A stretch of DNA of 64,000 nt from Acinetobacter sp. ANC 4558 (GTDB taxonomy: Bacteria; Pseudomonadota; Gammaproteobacteria; Pseudomonadales; Moraxellaceae). The stretch covers positions 124,001 to 188,000 of the forward strand of contig NZ_NEGH01000003.1 of the NCBI RefSeq assembly GCF_002135375.1. Direction: 5' to 3'. The notes under the pieces are model-generated. The model did no database searches and had not been told where the DNA came from. It saw only the letters and a program-made list of their open reading frames with translations. Shown piece after piece: positions 55,746 through 64,000 of the stretch. The first letter of the stretch is position 1. Each line of letters begins with the position of its first letter. The position numbers and the translations under genes were made by a program.

Positions 55746-57065
55746 TTAAGCATTGCCTGCTTCTGAAAGTGTTTTGTCTTTAGTTTCTGGTGCCCAAAGT
55801 ACTGAAACAACCAAACCAACGACGAGTACTGCAACCAAACATAATAAAGTATTGGTCGTACCGATATTCAATAATGCAACAGGTAATAGGAAAGTACTGA
55901 TTGCAGATGCAATTCGACTAAATGCGATTGCTAAGCCAACACCAGTTGCTCGTATTTCAGTAGGAAAGCTTTCTGCTGGAAAAACACCCACTAAATTACT
56001 CACAGCCGATAGTGTTAGAGTAAATATTGAAAATGCCAGTATTGAAAAAATGACCAAAGAACTTGGAAATAATGCTAAAGCCAATAAACTAATAACCAAT
56101 ACTGCAAAAGAACTAATTAAAAACCCTCTACGTGTCGCTTTATGTGTCAAATAAATACCGACAACTGCACCCACAATAAGGAAAATATTTAGCATAAGGT
56201 CGGTGGTTGAGTTATGACTTAATCCCATCACATTTAAAATTTGTGGTAAGAAGGTATAGATTGCAAAATACGGCATAACAATACATGCAAAAAATACGCA
56301 GTTAAAAATAGTTCTTTTAATATATTGTCGGCTGAACAAGGTCATGAACGATGCATTTTTTTCAGAACTCTGTACATCATCAATATAGACATTTGGTCCA
56401 AAATGTTTATTTAAGATTTGATCTGCTTCTGCCTTCCGCCCTTTTAGCATTAACCATCTTGCAGATTCAGGTGTACCAATACGTGCGAACATAATAATCG
56501 CAGCAGGTATCGCAGATGAAGCTAACATCCATTGCCATGCGGTATCGGCAGGTAAAATTTTAGAAAGCCAATATCCAACAAATGTTGCAGCAACATAACC
56601 AACTGTCCAAACCACGCTAAAAGAGGACAGTAAAATACCCCGATGTTTTTTAGGTGAATATTCAGATAAAAGCGCATGTCCTACGCTAAAATCTCCACCT
56701 AGACCAATACCAATAATGACACGTAATATAAATAGACCTAATGCAGTTTCTACAAACAATTGTAAAAGACTTGCGAAAGTGATCACAATAAAACTGATCG
56801 TAAAGACTAACTTTCGTCCAATAATATCTGCGAGCCAACCAAAAAACATACTACCTAAAAACAGTCCTAATAATGCAGAACTGCCAATTAAGCCTTGCCA
56901 AAATGGTGATAAACCAAGTTGAGGGGCTAAAAGTGTAAGCGCGAATCCAATAATACCAATGGCATAGCCATCCGTAAAATGTGCACCTAATGTAATTCCT
57001 GCGAATTTAATGTGAAACTTATTTAAAGGAACATGATCTAAAACAATTTTTTGGGCATTACTCAT
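55746..57065 (-). CDS. MFS transporter (sugar/organic acid porter-like)
   Basis: A 439-residue inner-membrane protein with 12 hydrophobic segments. The motifs DGYAIGIIGFAL in TM1, GWLADIIGRK in loop 2-3, PESARWL after TM6 and PAESFPTEIRATGVG in the second half are typical of the SP/AAHS-like porters for sugars and organic or aromatic acids. It is the last gene of a catabolic unit, after a terminator-like hairpin at 57111-57135, so it may be expressed at a different level. GGGAGTAGG precedes the ATG. The substrate is unknown. Confidence 0.85.
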   Translation of the reverse strand: MSNAQKIVLDHVPLNKFHIKFAGITLGAHFTDGYAIGIIGFALTLLAPQLGLSPFWQGLIGSSALLGLFLGSMFFGWLADIIGRKLVFTISFIVITFASLLQLFVETALGLFILRVIIGIGLGGDFSVGHALLSEYSPKKHRGILLSSFSVVWTVGYVAATFVGYWLSKILPADTAWQWMLASSAIPAAIIMFARIGTPESARWLMLKGRKAEADQILNKHFGPNVYIDDVQSSEKNASFMTLFSRQYIKRTIFNCVFFACIVMPYFAIYTFLPQILNVMGLSHNSTTDLMLNIFLIVGAVVGIYLTHKATRRGFLISSFAVLVISLLALALFPSSLVIFSILAFSIFTLTLSAVSNLVGVFPAESFPTEIRATGVGLAIAFSRIASAISTFLLPVALLNIGTTNTLLCLVAVLVVGLVVSVLWAPETKDKTLSEAGNA

Positions 57066-57110
57066 CTGCCTACTCCCTTCATACGATATGTTTTTATTAT
57101 TATTTCCATT

Positions 57111-57135
57111 AAAAAGGAGAGCCTGAGGCTCTCCT
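57111..57135 (-). terminator. Intrinsic terminator between aldo/keto reductase and MFS genes
   Basis: AGGAGAGCC-TGA-GGCTCTCCT is a perfect 9-bp hairpin followed on the minus strand by TTTTAATGG. It lies 28 bases past the reductase stop and 46 before the MFS start, so the MFS gene depends on read-through or its own promoter. Confidence 0.8.
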
Positions 57136-57162
57136 CGCTCATAGCATTAGATCAGATAGGAT

Positions 57163-58164
57163 CTATCTTGATCGTGCGACGCGCGGAATACGCTTTCCTG
57201 CTGTATAATCATTAATTAGATCACAAGGTGTATAATTACGTTCTAATTCAAATAATTCGTCATCACTGAGTGTTATATTTAACGCGTGTAATGCACTATC
57301 AAACTGTTCTTTCGTATCTGCACCAACAAGCATTGAGCTAATTTCAGGTTTATTGAGTACCCAAGCTTGTGCAATTTGCGCAGAAGAACAATTTCTCAGT
57401 TGAGCAATACTTGCAACTGAATGTGCAATATCTAATGAGGTTTGATCGTTATACATTTCTGCTGTGAAGAAATCCGTCTTATTGCGTGTAGACTGAAAAT
57501 CATTGGCTAATAGACCACGGGCAAGTGGACTAAAAACGGATATCCCTAAACCTTGATCGAGACAAAAAGGGATCATTTCTCTTTCTTCTTCACGATAAGC
57601 ACAGTTCAGTTGTAGCTGCATATTAATCGGTTTGACCAAGTTATAACGTTCACAAACTTGTAAAATTTTAGCAAGTTGCCATGTATACATTGTTGAAACA
57701 CCGATATATCTTGCTTTACCTGCTTTCACAATGTCATGTAGCGCCAGCATAGTTTCTTCAATAGGCGTATGGATATCATAAAAATGCAGCATATAAATAT
57801 CGACATAATCCATATTCATACGCTTGAGAGATGCATCAATTGATTTCATGATATGCTTGCGTGAATGACCTGTATCATTAATATTATCACTCATCGCATA
57901 ACCGACTTTAGTTGCAATCACAAGATCATCACGTTTGGCAATACGATTTAGCACATTACAGACCACTCGCTCACCTTCACCTTGCGAATAAAAGTCTGCC
58001 AAATCAATGAAATTCACGCCATTATCTAAAGCGTGCGCAATGATTGGCTCACTTTCTTTTTCATCAAAAATCCACGGTTTCCACTGCTTTGAACCCATGT
58101 TCATTGTGCCAAGACATAGACGTGAAACTTTAAGACCTGATTGGCCTAATTGAACATATTGCAT
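57163..58164 (-). CDS. Aldo/keto reductase
   Basis: A 333-residue NADPH-dependent (beta/alpha)8 reductase. The catalytic set is visible as D...Y (DLADFYSQGEGE), Lys in VIATKVG and His in YMLHFYD, and the NADPH segment SPLARG is near residue 215. It starts with VQLGQSGLKVSRLCLGTMNMG (in part). It lies 22 bases downstream of the aldehyde dehydrogenase, so it probably reduces or oxidises a carbonyl in the same pathway. The substrate is unknown. Confidence 0.9.
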   Translation of the reverse strand: MQYVQLGQSGLKVSRLCLGTMNMGSKQWKPWIFDEKESEPIIAHALDNGVNFIDLADFYSQGEGERVVCNVLNRIAKRDDLVIATKVGYAMSDNINDTGHSRKHIMKSIDASLKRMNMDYVDIYMLHFYDIHTPIEETMLALHDIVKAGKARYIGVSTMYTWQLAKILQVCERYNLVKPINMQLQLNCAYREEEREMIPFCLDQGLGISVFSPLARGLLANDFQSTRNKTDFFTAEMYNDQTSLDIAHSVASIAQLRNCSSAQIAQAWVLNKPEISSMLVGADTKEQFDSALHALNITLSDDELFELERNYTPCDLINDYTAGKRIPRVARSR

Positions 58165-58185
58165 GTTTAAAATCCTTTTTAAATT

Positions 58186-59691
58186 TTAGTATTCGCCAAA
58201 GCTAATCCAAACGGATTTCACTTTTGTATAAGATGCAAGAGAGTGATTCGCCATTTCTTTACCCCAACCACTTTGCTTAAATCCACCAAAAGGACTACTT
58301 AAGCCATAACAACCATAGCGGTTAATGAATAACATTCCGGCATCAATTTTTTCAGCGACTTGATGTGCAAGAGAGATATTTGAGGTGTAAATTCCAGCGG
58401 CTAAGCCATATGGCGTATCATTTGCGATATCAATTGCTTGTTCAACAGTAGAGAAACGAATACAACAAAGAATTGGACCGAAAATTTCTTCTTGTGCAAT
58501 TCTTGCCTTAGGATTTACATCAGAGAAAATGGTTGGTCGAATATAGAATCCTGCTGCATTGTCCCCTTCAACGTCACGATATCCACCAGCGACTAGAGCG
58601 GCTTCCTGTTTTCCAATTTCAATGTATTGCATAATTTTATTAAATTGTGCTTCATTACACTGTGGACCTTGTTGAGCTGTAAGATCAAATGGTGAACCAC
58701 ATTTCACTGCATTGGCTTTTTCAACTAAACGTCCAACCACATAATCGTAAATTGAATCATGAATAATAAAACGAGTCGGTTCAGAACATTTTTCGCCTTT
58801 GCAAGAGAACATCACTTCAAAGGCACGATCAATGGAAGCATCTAGCGCAGGTGTATCTTCAAAGAAAATACAAGGTGACTTTCCACCTAGCTCTAAAGTT
58901 GCAGTTTTTAAGTTTGATCGCCCTGCATTTGCAATAATTTTACGTCCAACATCCGTACTTCCTGTAAATGAAACTTTATGTATATTTTCACTTAAAGTCA
59001 GTTGATTGGCATGCACACCATTGGTTAACAGAAGATTAATTAAACCCTTTGGTAGGTCGAGATGTTCGTCAATCAATTCCATCAAGAATATTGCTGTTAA
59101 AGGCGTATATTCAGAAGGCTTTAAAATAACTGGATTTCCCATTGCCAAAGCAGGTGCGATTTTGAGACTCGCTTGATATAAAGGAAAATTCCAAGGTGCG
59201 ATTAACCCACATACACCAATTGGCTCTCTGGTGGTAAAGTTCAGAAACCCATCTTCTACTGGACAGTTTTCACCATAGAATTTATCAACCCAACCCGCAT
59301 AATATTCAAAAATATCAGCACATGTCGGAATATCGCCATCATAGGATTCGCTATATAACTTTCCGTTGGGCAATGATTCTAGAACAGCGAATTTCTCTTG
59401 ATGATCTCGAATCAGTTGTGCAATTTTTTTCAGTACATTGGCTTTTTCAGTACGTGAAATTTTTGCCCATACTTTAGTTTCATGAACTTGATTTGCATCA
59501 ATCGCCATTTGCTCAATTTGAGCAGCACTTGCCATTTCAAATTCACATAGCACCTGATTATTTGCAGGATTTTTTACATGCCAAATTTCATCGCTATCAC
59601 CTTGCAACCAGCTTCCATTCGTATATTGCAGCTTTGGCTTTGCCAACCATTGCGTTGCCCACTGCAAACTTTGTTCTAAATTATGTGCCAT
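58186..59691 (-). CDS. Aldehyde dehydrogenase family protein
   Basis: A 501-residue NAD(P)-dependent dehydrogenase. It has PWNFPLYQASLKIAPALAMG and ILKPSEYTPL for cofactor binding, FTGSTDVGRKI, the catalytic Glu in LELGGKSP and the catalytic Cys in CKGEKCSEPTRF, and FGGFKQSGWGKEMA at the end. The family includes betaine-aldehyde and aminoaldehyde dehydrogenases; the substrate here is unknown. AGGGAG precedes the ATG. It is central to the cluster with the lyase, reductase and transporter. Confidence 0.92.
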   Translation of the reverse strand: MAHNLEQSLQWATQWLAKPKLQYTNGSWLQGDSDEIWHVKNPANNQVLCEFEMASAAQIEQMAIDANQVHETKVWAKISRTEKANVLKKIAQLIRDHQEKFAVLESLPNGKLYSESYDGDIPTCADIFEYYAGWVDKFYGENCPVEDGFLNFTTREPIGVCGLIAPWNFPLYQASLKIAPALAMGNPVILKPSEYTPLTAIFLMELIDEHLDLPKGLINLLLTNGVHANQLTLSENIHKVSFTGSTDVGRKIIANAGRSNLKTATLELGGKSPCIFFEDTPALDASIDRAFEVMFSCKGEKCSEPTRFIIHDSIYDYVVGRLVEKANAVKCGSPFDLTAQQGPQCNEAQFNKIMQYIEIGKQEAALVAGGYRDVEGDNAAGFYIRPTIFSDVNPKARIAQEEIFGPILCCIRFSTVEQAIDIANDTPYGLAAGIYTSNISLAHQVAEKIDAGMLFINRYGCYGLSSPFGGFKQSGWGKEMANHSLASYTKVKSVWISFGEY

Positions 59692-59790
59692 TACAGCAAC
59701 TCCCTTGAAAAACGCTTCAATAAATATCTGAGCTCAGATTAATTCTTAGGAATTTTTTTGCAAACGACAAAAATTCCATGCCATGAAACA

Positions 59791-61140
59791 TTAATTCCCT
59801 TGTAGCGTTTTTATAAAGGCTTTAATCTGATCTAAATCACCATGAAATTTTTTATAGACATTCGAGGCTTCGGCATAACCTACCTGTTTTGATAGCTGAA
59901 CCATGGTTGGAATCAATGATTCCAAATTTTTTAAATTCTGAGGACTATTTGGCTTTAAACCTGCAATGCAATGCTCAGAAAATACGTCAATTGCATCAGT
60001 TAATAAGTAAAGTACATCAAATAATTGTGTGGCAATAAAGGTTTGCCATGGTGAATAATCTAATTCATCATGCATTTGGGTAACTTGAATACTGTGACAA
60101 AGCCCGATGACATGAAAAGCGGTCTGGATGACATATTCAGGTATATTTGGATTAATTTTACCTGGCATTGCAGATGAGCCTTGTTGTACAGCAGCTAATG
60201 TTAACTCTCTGAACCCAGTTTCAGGCCCTGAAGACATTAATCTTAAGTCTTTTGCAATTCTAATTAAGGTGGATGCAAATTGGCTTAAATTGCTCGAAAA
60301 ACGAATTAATACATCATTATTTTGTGAAGCATCAAATAAATTTTCTACTCGAAATAAATTCGTATTCTGTGTAATAGAAGATAATTCCAACATAATATTT
60401 TCATAAAATGCTGTTGAACAATCACCTGATCTACCAATGATATTACCGCCAATATTAATCCCATGCAGCTCATCAATATTATGCTGTAATTCAATCATAT
60501 GACGAGAAATAGCAAATAAATAACCACCAAACATTTGCCCAAAGCTGACTTCTACAGCATCTTGTAAACAGGTTCTTGATAGCTTTTTTTCTGCCCCATA
60601 CTGTAAAATGAAATGACGCATCGATTGTTCTAAATGATCAATCGATATTTTTAATTTTTCCCATATTTTAATGACTGTAATTTGAATAGATGTCTTTAGA
60701 AAATCACTTGTAGAATGATTTAAGTTAATATGATTATTTGGATGAATCGGTGAATAACTTCCGTACGGTCGTTCAAAATAAAGTTGATTTGCTAAGTTCG
60801 CAATCACTTCATTAAGATTCATGTTAATACCAACACCGCCACCGCCATGATAAGCATGGATTGCAAAATACTTCTTTAGCTCAACAGAATTTTCATTTAA
60901 TAGTTGATCAATTACAGCAACTATTGCATGTGCATTTGGTTGACTTAACTCATTATTTTGTAAATTAGTTAAGGCACATGCTTTTTTAAGTTGCAATAAT
61001 GATTGTAAAAATACAGGGTAATCTCCCAATACTTTGACATGTTGTGTTGGATAAATATTGAGTGTTCTCTGTGTTTGACTTCCATAGGCAGCATCTGTCT
61101 CTATGTGAACATCGCCTAATAAATCCCTTTCAATTCTCAT
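59791..61140 (-). CDS. Aspartase/fumarase-superfamily lyase
   Basis: A 449-residue lyase. The superfamily signature GSSAMPGKINPN is near residue 310, and NHSTSDFLKTS and GGNIIGRSGD take the places of the other active-site blocks. The start of the mature sequence (MRIERDLLGDVHIETDAAYG) is like that of aspartase and fumarase C, so I start at ATG 61140, seven bases after GAG, although the frame reaches 61200. It differs from true aspartase and FumC at several blocks (AYHGGGGVGINMN). It probably eliminates fumarate or a related acid from an amino- or hydroxy-acid conjugate; the substrate is unknown. Confidence 0.85.
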   Translation of the reverse strand: MRIERDLLGDVHIETDAAYGSQTQRTLNIYPTQHVKVLGDYPVFLQSLLQLKKACALTNLQNNELSQPNAHAIVAVIDQLLNENSVELKKYFAIHAYHGGGGVGINMNLNEVIANLANQLYFERPYGSYSPIHPNNHINLNHSTSDFLKTSIQITVIKIWEKLKISIDHLEQSMRHFILQYGAEKKLSRTCLQDAVEVSFGQMFGGYLFAISRHMIELQHNIDELHGINIGGNIIGRSGDCSTAFYENIMLELSSITQNTNLFRVENLFDASQNNDVLIRFSSNLSQFASTLIRIAKDLRLMSSGPETGFRELTLAAVQQGSSAMPGKINPNIPEYVIQTAFHVIGLCHSIQVTQMHDELDYSPWQTFIATQLFDVLYLLTDAIDVFSEHCIAGLKPNSPQNLKNLESLIPTMVQLSKQVGYAEASNVYKKFHGDLDQIKAFIKTLQGN

Positions 61141-61389
61141 TTTTTCACTCGATAGCATTTTCATCAATTGATATATGCTATAGCGATCATGTTTGAGCAA
61201 ATGACATTAATTCTGAAGCAAGAGAAAAAGTATCAGCAGTGTATGTTTATTCAGATCATTTACTATTTATTCCTCTAATGAATGGCTTGTATGATAGTCT
61301 ATGCATGCTTTATCACGCATAAGGATGGTTACATAAAACTATTTTATTATCCGTTAATGATTTGGATGTGATTACCCTAAGGAGGGGAT

Positions 61390-62280
61390 ATGAGTTTTCC
61401 ATCGCTGAATTCACTGCGTGCATTTTATATTGTCGGAAAGCACTTAAGTTTTAATAAAGCTGCACAACATTTAAATGTCACTAGTAGTGCCATTAGTAAA
61501 CAAGTAAAAAGATTAGAGGACTTATTAGGAACACCTCTCTTTTTAAGAGATCAACAAAATATTAATTTAACACCTAAAGGTGTAATGCTTTACCACCAAT
61601 TAGATTCAGCTTTTCAAATTATTGATAACGCCGTCGAAAGCTTTAATCACTCAAATATCAATACCAAACTCAATATATTATGTGCACCGACTTATGCGAA
61701 CCGATGGTTAATTCCCAAATTACTTTCATTTCAACAAAAAAACCCAAGATTACATTTAACCATACATTCTCATGCAGAATCTGAATTCATTTATGATGCA
61801 GAAATTAGATTTGGTACTAAAGAAAAATCTCGGTTTGAGAGTCAACTGTTGTGTAAAGAACGGTTTATTGCTGTTTGTGCTCCCGATCTAATGCAAAGGT
61901 CACAGCATCTTGCAGATGAGACCAGTAATTTTTTGCACATTGCGTACCAAGGGGGGCGTTTGTCTATCTGGGAAAAATGGCTCGAACATAGTGATATTCA
62001 AATTGATCTAAAAAATATTAAACAATCTGGTATTGAACTCTATACATTAGATCAAGTTATTACAGCAGCCAAAGCAAGTATGGGTTTTGCAGTCGTTGAT
62101 CAACGTATGATTTTACAAGAATTGAAAGATGGCTCATTACTCCAATTTCACCCGCATCACACTGAAAGTGACTATGGGTATTGGTTAGATGTACATCCAG
62201 AAAAAGTAGGTCTATCAAAGTTAATTGATCTGACAAAATGGTTAAAAGAAATTAATATTGTTAAGCCACATGAGTCATAA
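61390..62280 (+). CDS. LysR-family transcriptional regulator, GcvA-like
   Basis: A 296-residue regulator with N-terminal helix-turn-helix LSFNKAAQHLNVTSSAISKQVKRLEDLLG (in part) and a GcvA-type effector domain (ILCAPTYANRWLIPKLLSFQQKNP in part, IRFG). It is divergent from the lyase-dehydrogenase-reductase unit with 189 bases between starts of the frames, and is convergent with the porin gene, so it most likely controls this catabolic module. GGAGGGG precedes the ATG. Confidence 0.9.
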   Translation: MSFPSLNSLRAFYIVGKHLSFNKAAQHLNVTSSAISKQVKRLEDLLGTPLFLRDQQNINLTPKGVMLYHQLDSAFQIIDNAVESFNHSNINTKLNILCAPTYANRWLIPKLLSFQQKNPRLHLTIHSHAESEFIYDAEIRFGTKEKSRFESQLLCKERFIAVCAPDLMQRSQHLADETSNFLHIAYQGGRLSIWEKWLEHSDIQIDLKNIKQSGIELYTLDQVITAAKASMGFAVVDQRMILQELKDGSLLQFHPHHTESDYGYWLDVHPEKVGLSKLIDLTKWLKEINIVKPHES

Positions 62281-62350
62281 ATACATCAATGCTGTTTATA
62301 CTTAGTGTAAACATATTTTGATTAATATTTGTTTTGTGTTTATATTAAAC

Positions 62351-62388
62351 ATATAGCGTCACCAGATGATTCTGTTATGACGCTATAT
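62351..62388. terminator. Bidirectional hairpin between LysR and porin genes
   Basis: ATATAGCGTCA and TGACGCTATAT form an 11-bp stem with a 16-base loop between the convergent stops at 62280 and 62429. The U-runs are short. Confidence 0.65.
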
Positions 62389-62428
62389 ATTTGACCACGA
62401 TATTTCTAATAATCGTTGTGATTGTTAG

Positions 62429-63601
62429 TTAAAAATTATAAATGAAGGTTAAATTCAGCATTTTATGCCATTTATTTGTATCACCTACCGCCAATGAGTC
62501 GAAATTTCCTCCAATAAATGGATCATTTTTACTCATGATATACTCTGTATAAAAAGAGATATTTTTATAATCCCAAGCTACACCTGCAATATGACGTTCG
62601 GAGTTATGATCATCGTGATTACGTTTATCATAGGCACTATATACTACATATGGTGAAATATTTAAACCATTGTCCATCGTTTGAAACTTATAAGAGGCAT
62701 CTAAAGTATAAAAATTTCCCTTATTTGCCAAATCATATTCTGTGTCAAATGCACCTATCGTTGAACTATGTGAATGTTGAGGATCTTTATTATCAATTGA
62801 TAATTTACCCCCCGTTAAGGTAAATGCAGCCTTTTGATAATTGATATGACTAAATAACGCCCAAGCTTTACGTGAACCTTTTTGATGATTCGTATTATTT
62901 TCAATTTCAGAATGCCAATAGCTCGCTCCAACTGACGCATTAAAATCATCAGAAGATAAAAAACCAAGATCTTGGTTCACGCGCATTAGCCACATATTTT
63001 TTTCTTTCAAATTGGTTTTGTCTGGGTCATCGGTCCGAACAAAATTTGCAGTATATCGCGCTGCATCACCATTTCCTTTATAGCGTCCACCATCTCGGGC
63101 AAAATAGGCTAAATCGACTTTGGTTTGTTCCGAAAATTCAACATGATAATTGATGCCTAAATTTAAAACATCTTGTAAACCAGCTGTGTTATTAATTCCT
63201 GCGTAAAAACTGCTATCCCAAAATCGCCCTGGACCAAATGGAATGGCTTGTAAACCGACTGTTAATCGATCAGTTTCATTCAATTTATAGCCAGCATAAG
63301 CATAAACTAATGTAGAAAAATCACATAATTTATCATATTGATAACATCGATATTCAACATTAGCTAGCCAACGTTGAGAGTCGTAGCCAAGACGAAAAAT
63401 TGCTGCATCAAACTTAATTTTCCGATTATTTGATGCAGGTTCACCAAAATGCTTATCATGGTAATTTGCGCGTAAAGCACCAGAAAATGTTACTTCGCCT
63501 AAAGTGCTTTTCGCATCACCTAGATGAATTTCAGCAAATGCTGAATATGACAATGTCGCAATGGACATTCCTAGACATGCTTTTAAATACATCATTTTCA
63601 T
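62429..63601 (-). CDS. Outer-membrane porin, beta-barrel
   Basis: A 390-residue outer-membrane protein: signal peptide MYLKACLGMSIATLSYSAFA, mature start EIHLGDAKSTLG, many alternating beta strands and a terminal Phe (LNLTFIYNF) as needed for barrel assembly. The segment QAIPFGPGRFWDSSFYAG (in part) and LMRVNQDLG resemble substrate-selective porins for organic acids or carbohydrates. AGGGAT precedes the ATG. It is located next to the LysR regulator of the catabolic module and may be the entry pore for its substrate. Confidence 0.82.
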   Translation of the reverse strand: MKMMYLKACLGMSIATLSYSAFAEIHLGDAKSTLGEVTFSGALRANYHDKHFGEPASNNRKIKFDAAIFRLGYDSQRWLANVEYRCYQYDKLCDFSTLVYAYAGYKLNETDRLTVGLQAIPFGPGRFWDSSFYAGINNTAGLQDVLNLGINYHVEFSEQTKVDLAYFARDGGRYKGNGDAARYTANFVRTDDPDKTNLKEKNMWLMRVNQDLGFLSSDDFNASVGASYWHSEIENNTNHQKGSRKAWALFSHINYQKAAFTLTGGKLSIDNKDPQHSHSSTIGAFDTEYDLANKGNFYTLDASYKFQTMDNGLNISPYVVYSAYDKRNHDDHNSERHIAGVAWDYKNISFYTEYIMSKNDPFIGGNFDSLAVGDTNKWHKMLNLTFIYNF

Positions 63602-64000
63602 TTTATATCCCTAGCAAAATAATTTATAGCAAATCACCTACTATTTACTTAGTCTGTAACCGCTAATTTCATTATTTGCTTTTGCTTTAGATCCCAATCA
63701 AGTGATCTTTCAATCCATTTCTTTTATTTCAAATTGTTTATCTTTACAGATATTCTCGGGCAGAATCTCATATATATTTCTGGAATAGAAGGGAAATAAA
63801 ATACCAACCCAATGACTTTTTCTCATCAATTCAAGACACTGGCGATTTAATTCCCCTATATTCATTTAACAAGATAAAGATAATCTATTTTCTATAAATG
63901 CTCTCTTCTCTGCTTAGAACAAAGAAAAATAAAGAAATAGTGATTTTAGCATTTTCTTTTTATATTTAATTTTAACTTTAAATATGACTTTAGGAATCAT
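63602..64000. other. Intergenic region upstream of the porin
   Basis: About 400 bases to the window end. It should contain the minus-strand promoter of the porin. No reading frame, RNA gene or clear repeat is seen. Confidence 0.5.

Overview
The window looks like a chromosomal segment of an Acinetobacter species. It is AT-rich (my impression is 35-38% GC). It carries a benzoate operon with an adjacent BenM-type LysR regulator and ATAC-N7-GTAT operator matches, two AAHS-family aromatic acid symporters, an areC/xylC-like benzaldehyde dehydrogenase, a DcaP-like porin and typical gammaproteobacterial housekeeping genes (dnaX, murB, gcvH, roxA). The species is not resolved from sequence alone.

Layout. 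1-1650: the start of a benzaldehyde-type dehydrogenase, cut by the window edge, and an aromatic acid symporter, both on the minus strand. 2145-10900: a sulfur-scavenging block. A flavin-dependent (DszA/NtaA-type) monooxygenase faces three SfnB/DszC-type flavin monooxygenases, which are followed by a MetNIQ-type ABC importer. 10955-12430: a PLD-family (ClsC-like) enzyme. 12718-14147: a class I DAHP synthase preceded by a well-formed transcription attenuator and two short reading frames rich in Tyr/Phe/Trp codons. 14212-30209: mostly core genes (gcvH, a MaoC hydratase, an ABC exporter, a YbdG-type MscS channel, an NlpE-like lipoprotein, dnaX, LMW-PTP, murB, a DUF218 protein, an alpha/beta hydrolase, an FMN glutamate-synthase-like protein, roxA, an ABC1 kinase).

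30393-35338: a LysR regulator divergent from an acyl-CoA dehydrogenase / APH-type kinase / histidine phosphatase / SDR operon. It resembles the logic of the levulinate (lva) and ACAD10/11 4-hydroxyacid routes. 35546-37346: ppnP, a secreted two-repeat protein and a DMT transporter. 37426-47142: the benzoate locus, read as catC-benABCDE on the minus strand and benM-benK-porin on the plus strand. The porin has an in-frame stop just after its signal peptide.

47361-55745: an accessory island. A tyrosine-recombinase-like N-terminal fragment is interrupted by a decayed IS3-family remnant. Then comes a tightly coupled five-gene operon: GNAT, a haem-oxygenase-like diiron oxidase (HDO), an MFS exporter, a Cys/Met-metabolism PLP enzyme and a secreted dienelactone hydrolase-like protein. 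A GlxA/AraC-type regulator with a shortened C-terminus and about 1.5 kb without intact genes follow. The pairing of an HDO oxidase with a gamma-type PLP enzyme and an exporter recalls the BesC/BesB pair of beta-ethynylserine biosynthesis. It is the best candidate here for an undescribed pathway, probably for an unusual amino acid.

55746-63601: another catabolic module of unknown substrate (MFS, aldo/keto reductase, aldehyde dehydrogenase, aspartase/fumarase-superfamily lyase, divergent LysR, outer-membrane porin). Many intergenic gaps carry clear intrinsic terminators, and these define most of the transcription units described.
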